Virus record (IMG/VR): IMGVR_UViG_3300043294_000487
Coordinates: 1 to 27,534 of that record
Length of the DNA: 27,534 bases
Strand: one strand, 5' to 3'
DNA from: a virus
Part shown: piece after piece, positions 9,601 to 17,509 of the stretch
Layout of the letters: every line of letters begins with the position of its first letter
Numbering within the stretch: position 1 is the first letter of the stretch
Position numbers and translations under genes: made by a program
The notes under the pieces: model-generated
What the model was told of the DNA's origin: nothing
Seen by the model: the letters and a program-made list of their open reading frames with translations, nothing else
The model's database searches: none

Positions 9601-10600
9601 CACCTGTTCCTATGGGCGTGTATCCGGGGTCAAGTGATGTTTCAATATTACTCTGGTTCGCCGTGAGCATGTTGCAGGAATAATACCGGGGAGTGCCCGA
9701 TGTAACCTGCGTACCGTTCTGCATGTAGGCCGCAGATAAGCGGGCAAAGGCATTTCCCGGTGGAGTTACCATGGCGATCCCGCCGTAGTAGGTATAGCCT
9801 ATATCGACAATGCCGTAGATATCCGCTGAATCTATCGTCGTCGGGAAAGCTCCCAAAGTCCCCATTCTTCCTTCTTCAATTGTCAGGAGAGGATTTGCCG
9901 CGTAACTCACGATAGTAGAATAACTGCTGTTCGTTCCCGAAGGCCAGGAAACCGAGATGACGTAAGATGTGCTCGCCGATAGGACAACGGGCGTTATCGA
10001 CCCGGATACCCAAGCGTTGGCGATAGCAGTAACCGAGACCGAAGCTAACTTGGTCCCTGTAGCGTTCCATAGGTTTATAGTGATCGCCGCAACGGGAGGA
10101 TTAACACAGTATATCCGAAGTTGGTTCACAGTTAAAGCCGTCTCATTCAAAGTAAAGCGCCAGCCGATTTCCCAAGCGCTGGTATTGTAATTTACCAGAG
10201 TCCCAAGAATAGGAAGCCCTATTCCACTACTCGTTGTAGTCGTATTGTCATATACCCCGCTCTGAGTCCAATCTACCTGAGACTGGTAGTTGAATATAAC
10301 ATGCGGGGTGTCAGAATACAATGTTGTTCCTGCGGCCATGACCAAACGCGTGGTGCCATCAGATTTGTAGAATCCCCCCAAGCCCCTGACCGCGCCAGGG
10401 TCGAAGTCAGAAGAGAATCGTTTAAGCTCTCCTGGACGCGGTTGAATCCTACCCGCAAGAGTGAACATAGCATTATCCGCTCGCGATAATTCTTCAGGGG
10501 CAATAGAAGCCGGATGATCCGTATTCAAACCCTCAAAGGCGTCTATCCGTTGAACATCATAACCTTTAGGTGCTTTAGGAGTTTTAGAAGTTTTAGCCAT
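6647..10600 (-). CDS. tail nozzle/hub (P22 gp10 / T7 gp12-like) with inserted carbohydrate-binding modules (1317 aa)
   Basis: The ends look like a beta-propeller tail nozzle. Residues 1-110 have RIDAFEGLNTDHPASIAP, typical of the 'FxGLNT' start of these proteins. Residues about 940-1317 carry ARLYYSDPLDMTSWP, FQDVNPSDGDQI, a MFVIIKQHQSYYLAG strand and FFLLDRDGIWA. Between them sits foreign-looking material: a DUF4082-like beta domain (about 130-270), two CBM_4_9-like sandwiches each ending in YWVDGIQIENKQYATSW or FWVDGIQIENKQYATSW (ending near 453 and 636), and a LamG/concanavalin-like domain (about 665-825). P22 gp10 is about 470 aa, so over half of this protein is added. It probably both extends the tail and binds host glycans. 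The assignment is by motif, without a database search. Confidence 0.75.
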   Translation of the reverse strand: MAKTSKTPKAPKGYDVQRIDAFEGLNTDHPASIAPEELSRADNAMFTLAGRIQPRPGELKRFSSDFDPGAVRGLGGFYKSDGTTRLVMAAGTTLYSDTPHVIFNYQSQVDWTQSGVYDNTTTTSSGIGLPILGTLVNYNTSAWEIGWRFTLNETALTVNQLRIYCVNPPVAAITINLWNATGTKLASVSVTAIANAWVSGSITPVVLSASTSYVISVSWPSGTNSSYSTIVSYAANPLLTIEEGRMGTLGAFPTTIDSADIYGIVDIGYTYYGGIAMVTPPGNAFARLSAAYMQNGTQVTSGTPRYYSCNMLTANQSNIETSLDPGYTPIGTGAVTRDNTYAWEESYSIKVVSQGALYTGVSLRNGSGGSWPVTAGQYYTASFYARGNTGGKQIYIAAFNNDGTEIGNNAPTTLINTGWTRLTYTFQIPTGKTGVYLSAFQNDTNSHTYWVDGIQIENKQYATSWQVGDGMGSAYFGEALQMEEGTTNLLTANRSHPTSGTTGFTAANGATLSIDATETWAGTSSLKVVTTSANNYEGVYVSTNSPNLGEGGTPVTAGNSYAVSFHLYGSGSIGSTLYWYNSSGTQIGAPLYLPGATATSAWQEISGVAIAPATATFAVILVCTEVQAAVTFWVDGIQIENKQYATSWITGSATRAAETLTIPTAGVFAKGNWAVEMVYIPTSNTLGTQVMLCSYEIDSNNYFDIRITSSGYLSGEIKSGGTFYDIVDTVALTVGTPYRISFSGDGTHIRLCKEGSQIGSDLAYVEPVGTLPANMYIGSWAGGTAQCDGLIDDLRTSSRARTLAEHQAYVTNQQPQAWDVDTTYLLSFDGNLNYPATRQSVWQSPVLNAFNASDYSTLEVLWVDNQPSGTTDFCQARTSADGVNWSNWYSQINGGTASAPPEPYSQIRFILQEISNAGSPNVSTATVSYAGNPSAAVIKAGMAPASKYFFGQLQDTMIVFNGADIPVSYDGTNVNVLSAAPRAATCAIYANRTFAACTPGYPARLYYSDPLDMTSWPAINFQDVNPSDGDQIMSLIATSTMFVIIKQHQSYYLAGGTYTGSAVEFNIYTAGSGGTISPWGAIWTPRGFFLLDRDGIWATDFRKSTLLTRKIQNFWNSLNQSLLGNAALFYYKNKLIAAVPSENATYNDTLLVYDMSNPKMMPWSIWRNWTPACFLSFWERGEWKYVYGSSVSGNVFEMEQADNDSGTPITVTVDTAQLPLIGEDWQKRLKYFDVAFGGGATDTTVEVSPIIDGVIQPPVSFTVPAANNLTVKRLYPYPYARTAGLELIWSAVENSGPVFLGYALAFYPRAMRPERVW
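8664..8705 (-). repeat. 42-bp perfect direct repeat in nozzle gene (end of CBM module 2)
   Basis: This is identical to 9213-9254 at an offset of 549 bp (183 codons). It encodes the module end WVDGIQIENKQYAT. It is the most conserved part of a duplicated carbohydrate-binding module. Confidence 0.95.
9213..9254 (-). repeat. 42-bp perfect direct repeat in nozzle gene (end of CBM module 1)
   Basis: This is the partner of 8664-8705. The surrounding module sequences have diverged, so the identical patch points to recent conversion or to recombination between modules. Confidence 0.95.
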
Positions 10601-10609
10601 GTGACCACC

Positions 10610-11239
10610 TTAAAAAGCGACATCATCGAAGATCCAAGTACGCTCGATTCGAGAACGTTGCGGATTTTTACTGGCATCAAGAAGCACCCATTCCAGGCGT
10701 TCTTGCTCCCATATCTGCTGCCACAACCCCGAATTGACGGGATCGGAATCGGAAACGTAGCAGCGATAAGTAGCGTAGGCCACAATAGGATCTTCCGAGT
10801 CTTCAAGTGATGGATAGCTCGTGTCCGGGCTGTTCACGTTCATGTCCACGGAGCGGGCATTGCCTCCAATAATCAGGTTGCCGTCCTGGTTGGGAACAGG
10901 ACGAAGATAAATGCATCCAGCCGCAAAGTAAGCCACGTCGGGATCACCCTGGATGGTATTGGGATCTTCGGGCACGCCATGACGCAAGGTAAGCGGCCAC
11001 TGATCCTCCTCGATGTTAAAAAACAATGCCTGGGGAGCCAGAAGGTCGGAGGGGCGCGAAACAAAATCCGTACCCGCCGGGATTGGCACTGACCAATTAT
11101 TTAAAAGAAAAGCATTGGGAGCGAGTTTGCCCTGCCCGGCATTCAGGTACTGAGTAATCAGGGTATCCGTCCAGCGCAAAGAATTCGGGTCCTGCACGTT
11201 GTCCCGTACATTGGAAAGCAGGGTCGTCAGATTTAACAT
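10610..11239 (-). CDS. head-tail adaptor (P22 gp4 / T7 gp11-like) (209 aa)
   Basis: The N-terminus is helical (LTTLLSNVRDNVQDPNSLRW, then TDTLITQYLNAGQGKLAP). This is the usual pattern of phage adaptor proteins that bind beneath the portal: an RxxLxD..xxxRWtdxxLixxlNxAq signature. A beta-rich middle follows and the C-terminus is helical (QQIWEQERLEWVLLDASKN). About 200 aa is normal for this family. The ATG directly follows the TAG of the 123-aa gene with no gap, and the nozzle gene begins nine bases after its end. Capsid, small protein, adaptor and nozzle in that order match podovirus head-completion clusters. Confidence 0.75.
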   Translation of the reverse strand: MLNLTTLLSNVRDNVQDPNSLRWTDTLITQYLNAGQGKLAPNAFLLNNWSVPIPAGTDFVSRPSDLLAPQALFFNIEEDQWPLTLRHGVPEDPNTIQGDPDVAYFAAGCIYLRPVPNQDGNLIIGGNARSVDMNVNSPDTSYPSLEDSEDPIVAYATYRCYVSDSDPVNSGLWQQIWEQERLEWVLLDASKNPQRSRIERTWIFDDVAF

Positions 11240-11611
11240 CTAGCTCGCCCTCCAACCTTGCCATTGGCCCATATAGCGGAAGTTATTGTCGTGCCGGTAA
11301 AACATCTCCTCGGTCGCCTTGGTTAGCTCCCGATCTTCCCGGTATTCACGGTCATCCACACCCCGAATCAACTGCTTGTAAGGATCGCCGGTCGTCCTGG
11401 CAATCCAATAAGCGTGCCTGATTGCCTGAATAACACGCTGATCGAGGTAGGGCCACGCCCCCAAGCGATATGCTACGCGGGCGTCATCAAGTGTCATCAC
11501 GACATAGTTCTGTCTGCGGGTATCAAGAAACACCTGAATGTTGGGGTCTATCTCGCACAGACGCTCCGGGATGCAAAAAGCATTTGTTTCAATCGGGATA
11601 AGTTTGGACAT
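11240..11611 (-). CDS. conserved-looking head protein of unknown function (123 aa)
   Basis: It starts SKLIPIETNAFCIPERLCEI, then has an alternating VFLDTRRQNYVVMTLDD segment and a charged helical C-terminus (DDREYREDRELTKATEEM). No signal peptide or membrane segment is visible. It sits between the major capsid and adaptor genes and abuts the adaptor start (TAG-ATG). The position suggests a head-completion or capsid-associated role, but no family is recognised. The ribosome site GGAGGG precedes the ATG and follows a hairpin downstream of the capsid gene. Confidence 0.75.
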   Translation of the reverse strand: MSKLIPIETNAFCIPERLCEIDPNIQVFLDTRRQNYVVMTLDDARVAYRLGAWPYLDQRVIQAIRHAYWIARTTGDPYKQLIRGVDDREYREDRELTKATEEMFYRHDNNFRYMGQWQGWRAS

Positions 11612-11630
11612 TTTCTTCCCTCCATAGAGG

Positions 11631-11654
11631 AGAGCGCCCCCGGAGGAGCGCTCG
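11631..11654 (-). promoter_or_regulatory. intergenic hairpin after capsid gene
   Basis: GAGCGC at 11632-11637 pairs with GCGCTC at 11648-11653 around a ten-base loop, just beyond the capsid stop codon. There is no U-tract on the minus transcript, so this looks more like a partial attenuator or a 3' stabiliser of the abundant capsid message than a full terminator. Confidence 0.5.
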
Positions 11655-11659
11655 TAGTT

Positions 11660-12880
11660 TTAGGCAGCAGCAAGACCGTAGAGCAGGCCAAGACGATTCC
11701 GGGAGTGGGCAACCATGTTCATGTCCCAGATCCAGATCGCCGTATAGCCTCTCTGACCGTCCCAGTGAATGACGTCTCCACCAAGATCCTGCCATCCGCC
11801 ATCACTAATCTCTGCAAACTTCACGATTTCCTTGTCGATGAACCACGCCGTATTCACCGGGCAGTCTCTTCCGTCACGGATCAGCGGGATGCCGTTCCAG
11901 TCGATACCCTTGTGGCCGCCGGAAAGCTGCGGAGTCTCAACCACAGGTATGCGCCGGTAGGCCGTCAGAACAGCAGCGGCTACGCGGAAGGTTGAAGAAT
12001 CGCAGACGATGAAGGAGACCTCGCCGTTGTTATCCTCGATGGGCATGATCACTTGGTCCATTAGAGGCACGGAGACAGCAGCGTTTGAGGCGTTGACGAT
12101 AATGCTCTGCCATTCCTCGTTACCCGCGGTAGCAGGGTTGATTGTGGCATAGATTGCCGTCCCATAAACCGTGGAGCCAATTACCGCTCCGAGTCCGAGC
12201 ATTTCCGAACCGTAAGAGCCATAGAAGGAAACCACATCGCCGGTATTAACAGCCACCGCCGCACCAGAAATGGTAATCGAAGTAGAAGTCTTGGACAATA
12301 CCTGGCGGTTGGTTGCGATGTCCCCAATAGTTGCACGGGAGATGTCAATATAGACACCATTGTTCGCCTGGGCAAAAAGATACTTCGTTGTGTCGGAAAT
12401 GGTGAGCGTATTGGAACTGCCCGTAGCGGTGCAGGTCGCGACAACGCCAATGCCGTTGGAGTAAATCTGCCGGTTGATCGACTGGCGCATCCACTTGACG
12501 GTGTTATCCATTTCCAACGTGGGAATACCCTGCCATACGGCGGTCTTGTTATCGCCGACATTCTGCGCCCGGAAAGTGAACCCGATACGACCAGTCTGCT
12601 GAACCGGGGTAAAGGTCGCGCCGCCGCCGGTCGTCCGGCCCGGGTTTGGCAGTACGCCGGACTCTCCGGTAGTATTGTGGCCCTGGGGCAGCCCTAACAT
12701 GATCGGAACATAGAACTGCAAACCGAAGGGGGTGGAAACGGTGAAGTCGGTCGTGCGCTCCAACTCATCCAGGAAAATCGTCTTTTTCGTGGCGTTATCC
12801 CGGATGTAGTCATCGTAGACTTCCTTCAAAAACGCAGAGTAATATGCTAATACTTCTGGTGACGGTGTGCCGTGTGCCAT
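11660..12880 (-). CDS. major capsid protein, HK97-fold with insertion domain (406 aa)
   Basis: This forms the icosahedral shell. The N-terminal arm is followed by an FGLQFYVPIML segment, then TFTPVQQTGRIGFTFRAQNV and a long helix (PTLEMDNTVKWMRQSINRQI). Residues about 145-220 form an inserted beta domain (TNRQVLSKTSTSITISGAAV, then NTGDVVSFYG) of the kind seen in many short-tailed-phage coat proteins. The C-terminus has the A-domain-like IEDNNGEVSFIVCDSSTFRV and GIDWNGIPLIRDGRDCP. Its place right after the scaffold gene fits. AAGGAGG precedes the ATG. The family call rests on fold-like features and synteny. Confidence 0.8.
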   Translation of the reverse strand: MAHGTPSPEVLAYYSAFLKEVYDDYIRDNATKKTIFLDELERTTDFTVSTPFGLQFYVPIMLGLPQGHNTTGESGVLPNPGRTTGGGATFTPVQQTGRIGFTFRAQNVGDNKTAVWQGIPTLEMDNTVKWMRQSINRQIYSNGIGVVATCTATGSSNTLTISDTTKYLFAQANNGVYIDISRATIGDIATNRQVLSKTSTSITISGAAVAVNTGDVVSFYGSYGSEMLGLGAVIGSTVYGTAIYATINPATAGNEEWQSIIVNASNAAVSVPLMDQVIMPIEDNNGEVSFIVCDSSTFRVAAAVLTAYRRIPVVETPQLSGGHKGIDWNGIPLIRDGRDCPVNTAWFIDKEIVKFAEISDGGWQDLGGDVIHWDGQRGYTAIWIWDMNMVAHSRNRLGLLYGLAAA

Positions 12881-12907
12881 CGTTATTCCTCCTTAAATTT
12901 CCGTTAA

Positions 12908-13834
12908 TTAAGTTCCTGTTTGACCTTGCATACTTTCCCACATCTGCCGTGCTTTCTTCATCAATTCAGTGGAGTTCTTGGGCTTTGCCTGTCCATCCTG
13001 ATTCTCGCCCGTTGCAATGCCTCCGCCGCGGCCTTCCTGCGGCGGTGTGAGTTTACTGCCTCTGGCCTGGGCAGCCCCGGCGAGAATGCGATCTTTCAAG
13101 TTCCCTTCTCCGCCAGTTGCCTGTTCCATAACCATCAGGGCATGAGCGATGTCAAACGGATCGACTTTGCCGCCCATCACGTCAGAGACCTTTTGAAGCA
13201 ATGCCTGTTCGTCCATATTTTCCGGCAGGGCGTTCCCGAAGTGACCGCGCATCTTCTGATACTGTGGCCCCATTCGTGCCATCTGCCGGTCAACATGCTG
13301 ATCGGCATTTGACTTCTGGAACATTTCCAACTGAGCCAGAAGCTGCGGGGGGAGTTGTCCCATTGATATTGCACCTTGTGCGCCTTGCCCACCTATCTGC
13401 GTAGGCCCCTGGCCCCCTTGCGGAGCGCCAAACTGCGAAAAATTCGTTCCCGCTGCTGGTGTTGACGGTGCCATTGGTGCTGCTGGCGTTGCAGGAGCAC
13501 CACCAGGCATTCCACCTGGAGCGCCACCCATAGTCGCGTCCATTGGTTGTGAACCTCCTTTTCCTTCAATCAAGTCTGCAATCTGTAAAGCCAACTGCGG
13601 ATTCTGCCGCATCATCTCAACCAATTGCTGTCCAATCTGGTCAAGCGGATCACCCTGCCCGGACTCCGGGCTGCCTGGCTGCACGTTCTGAGGATTGACT
13701 TCACCTGTTTGATTTCCATTAGCAGGTCCCCCCGAAGGTGCCGCTCCAAGAGAAGAACTTCCTGAAGGCGATCCCCCCGGAGAGACACCCCCGGCACTCT
13801 GTATTAAATCGTTAGGTTTGTTAGGTACTGGCAT
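12908..13834 (-). CDS. scaffolding protein (308 aa)
   Basis: The first 150 residues are low complexity, rich in Gly, Pro, Ala, Gln and Ser, with an EGKGGSQPMDATMGGAPGG tract and a short helical LVEMMRQNPQLALQIADLI between disordered parts. The C-terminal half is helical (MFQKSNADQHVDRQMARMGP, then DPFDIAHALMVMEQATGG) and ends with a charged helix (NSTELMKKARQMWESMQG). A disordered N-part with a helical, basic C-terminus just upstream of the capsid gene is the classic scaffold pattern. In P22 the C-terminal helix-turn-helix binds coat protein. The start has GGAGG upstream, after the portal terminator. Confidence 0.75.
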   Translation of the reverse strand: MPVPNKPNDLIQSAGGVSPGGSPSGSSSLGAAPSGGPANGNQTGEVNPQNVQPGSPESGQGDPLDQIGQQLVEMMRQNPQLALQIADLIEGKGGSQPMDATMGGAPGGMPGGAPATPAAPMAPSTPAAGTNFSQFGAPQGGQGPTQIGGQGAQGAISMGQLPPQLLAQLEMFQKSNADQHVDRQMARMGPQYQKMRGHFGNALPENMDEQALLQKVSDVMGGKVDPFDIAHALMVMEQATGGEGNLKDRILAGAAQARGSKLTPPQEGRGGGIATGENQDGQAKPKNSTELMKKARQMWESMQGQTGT

Positions 13835-13857
13835 TTTCTGCCTCCTTTCTTCCTATT

Positions 13858-13890
13858 AAAAAACCCGCTCCATGAAGGAATGGGTTTTTA
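13858..13890 (-). terminator. rho-independent terminator overlapping the portal stop codon
   Basis: AAAAACCC (13859-13866) pairs with GGGTTTTT (13882-13889), with a shorter inner pairing of TCC and GGA. The portal TAA (13890-13888) lies inside the stem. On the minus transcript the stem is followed by TTTTTT, so some termination is expected before the scaffold and capsid genes. The arms also make it A/T-tracted in the plus sense. Confidence 0.7.
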
Positions 13891-15789
13891 TGATATTGCA
13901 AGCCCTCCAGCCCGGTAACTTGGATTCATCACTCTGGCTTGAAGTGGCAATTTGCCCTTTGCTCCTCCTGGTGGAACAGGAGTTTGTTGTGGCATCTGAG
14001 TAGGCGGCCTGGCGTTAGGTTTGCCCTTTTCAGGTGGCGATTGCTGTGACTGAGCTTGTGCCATAAACTGCTGGTGTTGCTGATCATGTTGATCGAAAAT
14101 CTTTTTGATTTTAGTCGGCTGCTGTTCAAACGCCGGGGTCTTGCGCTCCCGGTTATGCTCCAGCCTGTGGATGATGTGGTTGTGCCACTCCTCCACTTGA
14201 ACGGGATTGCCCTGCTTCATCTGATCGTTTTCTCTGAGCGCCTGCTTTTCATCAAGCTCTAAATCAACGGTTATCTCATTGAAATCCAGTTCCTGATTTT
14301 GTGCCTTGATTAGATAACGTGGATCTTGAGCAATCCCCCGGTCAGTCAGTCCCATGACAAAACCAACGTCCGCCTGGATCTCCTGCGGGGTTTTTTTACT
14401 CTTGACGGAAACCGCCACTCTAGCGTTATCGGGAATGTCAGATCCTTTGAATAAAGCACTTCCCTGATCCTCGCCGGAAACAGTGATAAACCGTGGCAAA
14501 TCACAGTTGGCACGCCCCAGTTGAAGCACACCATTCAAGGATTTTTCCACCATGTTCGTATATTCATCCCGCATAGGTTGCCGGGCATCATCCGTGCTTT
14601 GCATAAGCTGCTGCATCTGATTGCCCGTCACGCCCCGTTGTGCGCCCCTAACTACTCCAGCCATCTCGTCAGCTTCTTGCTCCAACCTCAGCAAAATATT
14701 TGGCAACGATGGCGGATACGGCTGAATCTGCACTTGCTGGATAGGATTACCCTGTTGTACCAAAGGATTGGTGTAAACAACCTCACCTGGATACCAACCA
14801 GGCTCCTGCCACAGAGACCCTTTAGGAGCGATTAACGGTGGGTTTGCCAGTTTGACTGAGCTTTCCAGGATGTCACAGCGTAAACGGTTATAGATAACGT
14901 TGATCTGCCGCATGTCCGTTACTGAAGAATCGCCGATGATCTCCCCAGGTATTTGAGTATGGCGCATGATTTCAAAAGGAATTTCACAGCCCGGTATTCC
15001 GGCGTTCGGATTATCCCCCTCGAACAAGACGTTTTCAGCAGAGAAAACTAAGTAATACCCTGATGGATAGCGATCCGTTGAACGCATGTAAAACGTAGAC
15101 ACAGGAGCAGATGGTAGACGGTTCTGAACATTTTGCATTCTCAGTTTGCTTACAGTAGTGCTCATCATGTCGTAATTCGTTCCGACAGCCACATCCTTAC
15201 CATACTTCTGCCTGATGTATTCCTTGCTGCGGAGCTTCTCCCGGATTAGCCAGGAGGATTCGTCTACAAAACGGGCATGAGGATCGAACAGCATTTCAAA
15301 GGGAGAGCAGGCATCGATCATTGGATCTCCACCAGGAACTATCTCCCCAGCCATGTCGTATTTAGGGCCTGCATTGTAATCATATAACCATTGAATACCG
15401 CCAAAGCCGCAAAGCATGGCATAAAACACGGCATCACGATATTGGCGGGCAAAATCATATGTCTTATAAAGCTGATCAAGATATGCCTTGGCCGCTTTGC
15501 ACCTCTGAATGGAATCGGGGGTCACAGGAGTAGTTTCTACGTTATACTTTAATTGCTGCGCCATGATAGCGCCGAACTCCCGGCGCGTCCTCGGACGAAT
15601 GATGTTGGACGTTGGCCGTGGCTTTTTTGTATCTTGGATGACCGTTCGCAAGCGTTGGGTATAGGGATCGTAAGCCACCCACTGCTCATTCATGAAGAAG
15701 CAGACGTTGAGCAACCAGTTTCTCTTGTAGGGCTTGATGATCTCCTTGGCGGCTTTATAAAGTTTGAACACTTCTGCCGGTGAGGGCAT
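13888..15789 (-). CDS. portal protein, P22 gp1-like (633 aa)
   Basis: This forms the dodecameric DNA channel at one capsid vertex. Residues 1-70 hold an NVCFFMNEQWVAYDPYTQRL segment and KPRPTSNIIRPRTRREFG, the typical 'R P..N.i' patch. YAMLCGFGGIQWLYDYNA and ACSPFEMLFDPHARFVDESS are characteristic of P22-type portals. A long helical region (QEADEMAGVVRGAQRGVTGN, then NQMQQLMQSTDDARQ) matches the stem/wing helices. The last 70 residues are Gln/Pro-rich and probably disordered. P22 gp1 is 725 aa, so the size is close. It is 15 bases downstream of the 325-aa gene, and its stop lies inside a terminator stem. Confidence 0.85.
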   Translation of the reverse strand: MPSPAEVFKLYKAAKEIIKPYKRNWLLNVCFFMNEQWVAYDPYTQRLRTVIQDTKKPRPTSNIIRPRTRREFGAIMAQQLKYNVETTPVTPDSIQRCKAAKAYLDQLYKTYDFARQYRDAVFYAMLCGFGGIQWLYDYNAGPKYDMAGEIVPGGDPMIDACSPFEMLFDPHARFVDESSWLIREKLRSKEYIRQKYGKDVAVGTNYDMMSTTVSKLRMQNVQNRLPSAPVSTFYMRSTDRYPSGYYLVFSAENVLFEGDNPNAGIPGCEIPFEIMRHTQIPGEIIGDSSVTDMRQINVIYNRLRCDILESSVKLANPPLIAPKGSLWQEPGWYPGEVVYTNPLVQQGNPIQQVQIQPYPPSLPNILLRLEQEADEMAGVVRGAQRGVTGNQMQQLMQSTDDARQPMRDEYTNMVEKSLNGVLQLGRANCDLPRFITVSGEDQGSALFKGSDIPDNARVAVSVKSKKTPQEIQADVGFVMGLTDRGIAQDPRYLIKAQNQELDFNEITVDLELDEKQALRENDQMKQGNPVQVEEWHNHIIHRLEHNRERKTPAFEQQPTKIKKIFDQHDQQHQQFMAQAQSQQSPPEKGKPNARPPTQMPQQTPVPPGGAKGKLPLQARVMNPSYRAGGLAIS

Positions 15790-15804
15790 ATCGGAACCCC
15801 CTGT

Positions 15805-16782
15805 TTAACTGCTTTGCGTCTGACTACCCTGGTTTTGTGTTTGATTCTGTGCCAGTCTGTTTTGCACTGCCTGATGCAAAAATTGTTGCCATTGGGCATC
15901 GTTTTGCATGTACATAGGTGTGTTTCCTTGGAGTGCCTGCTGAACATCGCCACTCTGTAAATATTGCTGCAATCCCGGAGGCACGTTGCCGAATACCTGT
16001 TGGTAAGTATTCATGAGGGTGTTAATATCGGGCATCGCCGCAGAAGCGCCCCCCTGGTAGGTAAACCCGCTGGCGCTCTGTCCCATACCCGAAGGAAGGG
16101 CGACCGTGGGCGCGGTAGGCGTTGTTGGAGTTGCTGCCGATATAGTTGGAGACACTGTTACCGGGATTGGCGGCGTGGTCGATGGCGCTGTCGTTGTAGT
16201 CGTTGTTGGAGTCGTTGTAGCAACAGGTTGTATTGTAAATCCGGGCGTTGTGCCAGATCCCCAACTAGCCACATACTTCTCTGCATCCTGTAGACTAGCG
16301 AATCCATAAAGTGTGCCATTTGGCGCTGTCCAGCTATAGTCGCCAGCACTGGAATCATAAGTAATCCCACTGGGAAGATTTGTTGTTTGGGGCGGTGTGG
16401 CAACTGGTGCTGCGACTGGTGCAACCTGAGATACGCCAGCAGTACCCGCCGCGTCCGCGTTTTTGCCCCCTGTGTTCCCAAAGTAATCAGCAGTTGTGCC
16501 GATAGTAACGGGAGCCGCAGGTGTAGTGCCCAGCTTAGCATTTAGTAAACTACCCAGGTCTGCTCCTACCAAATCCTGTACGGAACCACCACTTGATCCT
16601 GTTGTGTTGGCGCTTGAACTTGTGCCCGTGCTGCTAGAACTGGGCGCAGTTATACGGCTGCTGACCGCCGATTGTAAAGATGCTTCATGCGAGGTAGCCG
16701 CAGACTGTGACGAAAACTGGTTTCCGTCCGAAGTTTGAAAAGCCGTACCGCCCATAATTCCACTAACTGTAGTTACTGCCAT
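15805..16782 (-). CDS. low-complexity Ser/Thr/Pro-rich protein beside portal (325 aa)
   Basis: The protein is not recognised. The first 80 residues are Ser/Thr-rich and may be disordered. A small folded-looking unit at about 140-180 contains GITYDSSAGDYSWTAPNGTL and LQDAEKYVASWG. A Thr/Pro linker follows (TTTPTTTTTTAPSTTPP), then a helical Gln-rich tail (DINTLMNTYQQVFGNVPPGL, then QWQQFLHQAVQNRLAQNQ). AGGAGG precedes the ATG. It lies directly upstream of the portal and faces the cargo operon across a 64-bp gap. It may be a virion decoration or accessory packaging protein; position is the only evidence for that. Confidence 0.65.
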   Translation of the reverse strand: MAVTTVSGIMGGTAFQTSDGNQFSSQSAATSHEASLQSAVSSRITAPSSSSTGTSSSANTTGSSGGSVQDLVGADLGSLLNAKLGTTPAAPVTIGTTADYFGNTGGKNADAAGTAGVSQVAPVAAPVATPPQTTNLPSGITYDSSAGDYSWTAPNGTLYGFASLQDAEKYVASWGSGTTPGFTIQPVATTTPTTTTTTAPSTTPPIPVTVSPTISAATPTTPTAPTVALPSGMGQSASGFTYQGGASAAMPDINTLMNTYQQVFGNVPPGLQQYLQSGDVQQALQGNTPMYMQNDAQWQQFLHQAVQNRLAQNQTQNQGSQTQSS

Positions 16783-16846
16783 TTTATTTACCTCCTTGAC
16801 AAAAAGGTTTAACCGGGCTTACCATCCTCCATAGGGGGGAATTTCC

Positions 16847-17509
16847 ATGAAAAAGAGAATTTTGGTTCCGATTCTCATTGCCTTATTCTCAATAATAGGA
16901 ATTGCCTATGCTGATAATCCAATCTCTATCTACATCAATGGACAGAAAATACAGAGTGACGCGCAGATCATTGATGGTAAAACAATGGTGCCCATCAAAA
17001 CCGTCTTTGAGAGTCTTGGCGCTCAAGTCAATTGGAACGGAGACAGCGTTTTCATCACAACTGATCCAATTATTGAGCCGATGATCACAGGTCCTAATGA
17101 TTTCACTTCTCTTATCCACGAAGCCTTAAATTTAACCAAACAAAAAGACGTAGCCGTTTATGACTACATCTGCACCGGGATCACGACGATTGACTTCGGA
17201 CCTGGAGAAAAAGGTTATACCGCTTTCAACATTAATAAGAATGTTCACTATGTTGACAGTGACTTTTCGTTAGTCGAACAAGATTTGCCAAATCACAGCG
17301 ACCAGGTTGCCTATTATGTAGCTTCGCTCATGCACGAAGCATCCCATACACACATTTACAAACAGGAAGGCTTTTTCATCGGTGACTCCGGTTATGAACT
17401 TGCAATTTGCAACATCAATGCTCTTCGGGCACTTCAAATATGCTGCGATTCACCCAAGATTGAACAGTCTTACGAAAGTACCATTGAGAAGGAGTTAAAT
17501 TTGCAATGA
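16847..17509 (+). CDS. secreted HExxH protein with N-terminal copper-amine-oxidase-like stalk domain (220 aa), cargo gene
   Basis: The N-terminus (KKRILVPILIALFSIIGIAYA) is a clear signal peptide, probably cleaved near residue 22. Residues about 25-72 match the copper-amine-oxidase N-terminal/stalk domain: ISIYINGQKIQSDAQIIDGK, then MVPIKTVFESLGAQVNW. The C-terminal part has H163-E-A-S-H167, and E184 in GYELA lies 17 residues further on. That is a plausible gluzincin zinc site (two His from HExxH plus a downstream Glu), so a secreted metallopeptidase is inferred; substrate unknown. It is on the opposite strand to all neighbouring structural genes, which marks it as a likely moron acting on the lysogen's surface. 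A TTGACA box lies at 16796-16801 without a good -10 box. Confidence 0.75.
   Translation: MKKRILVPILIALFSIIGIAYADNPISIYINGQKIQSDAQIIDGKTMVPIKTVFESLGAQVNWNGDSVFITTDPIIEPMITGPNDFTSLIHEALNLTKQKDVAVYDYICTGITTIDFGPGEKGYTAFNINKNVHYVDSDFSLVEQDLPNHSDQVAYYVASLMHEASHTHIYKQEGFFIGDSGYELAICNINALRALQICCDSPKIEQSYESTIEKELNLQ

Noticed and set aside
16022-16541. Several overlapping frames on both strands within the 325-aa gene
   Set aside because: They arise from Thr/Pro/Ser low-complexity codons and have no ribosome sites. The 325-aa frame has AGGAGG and fits the operon.
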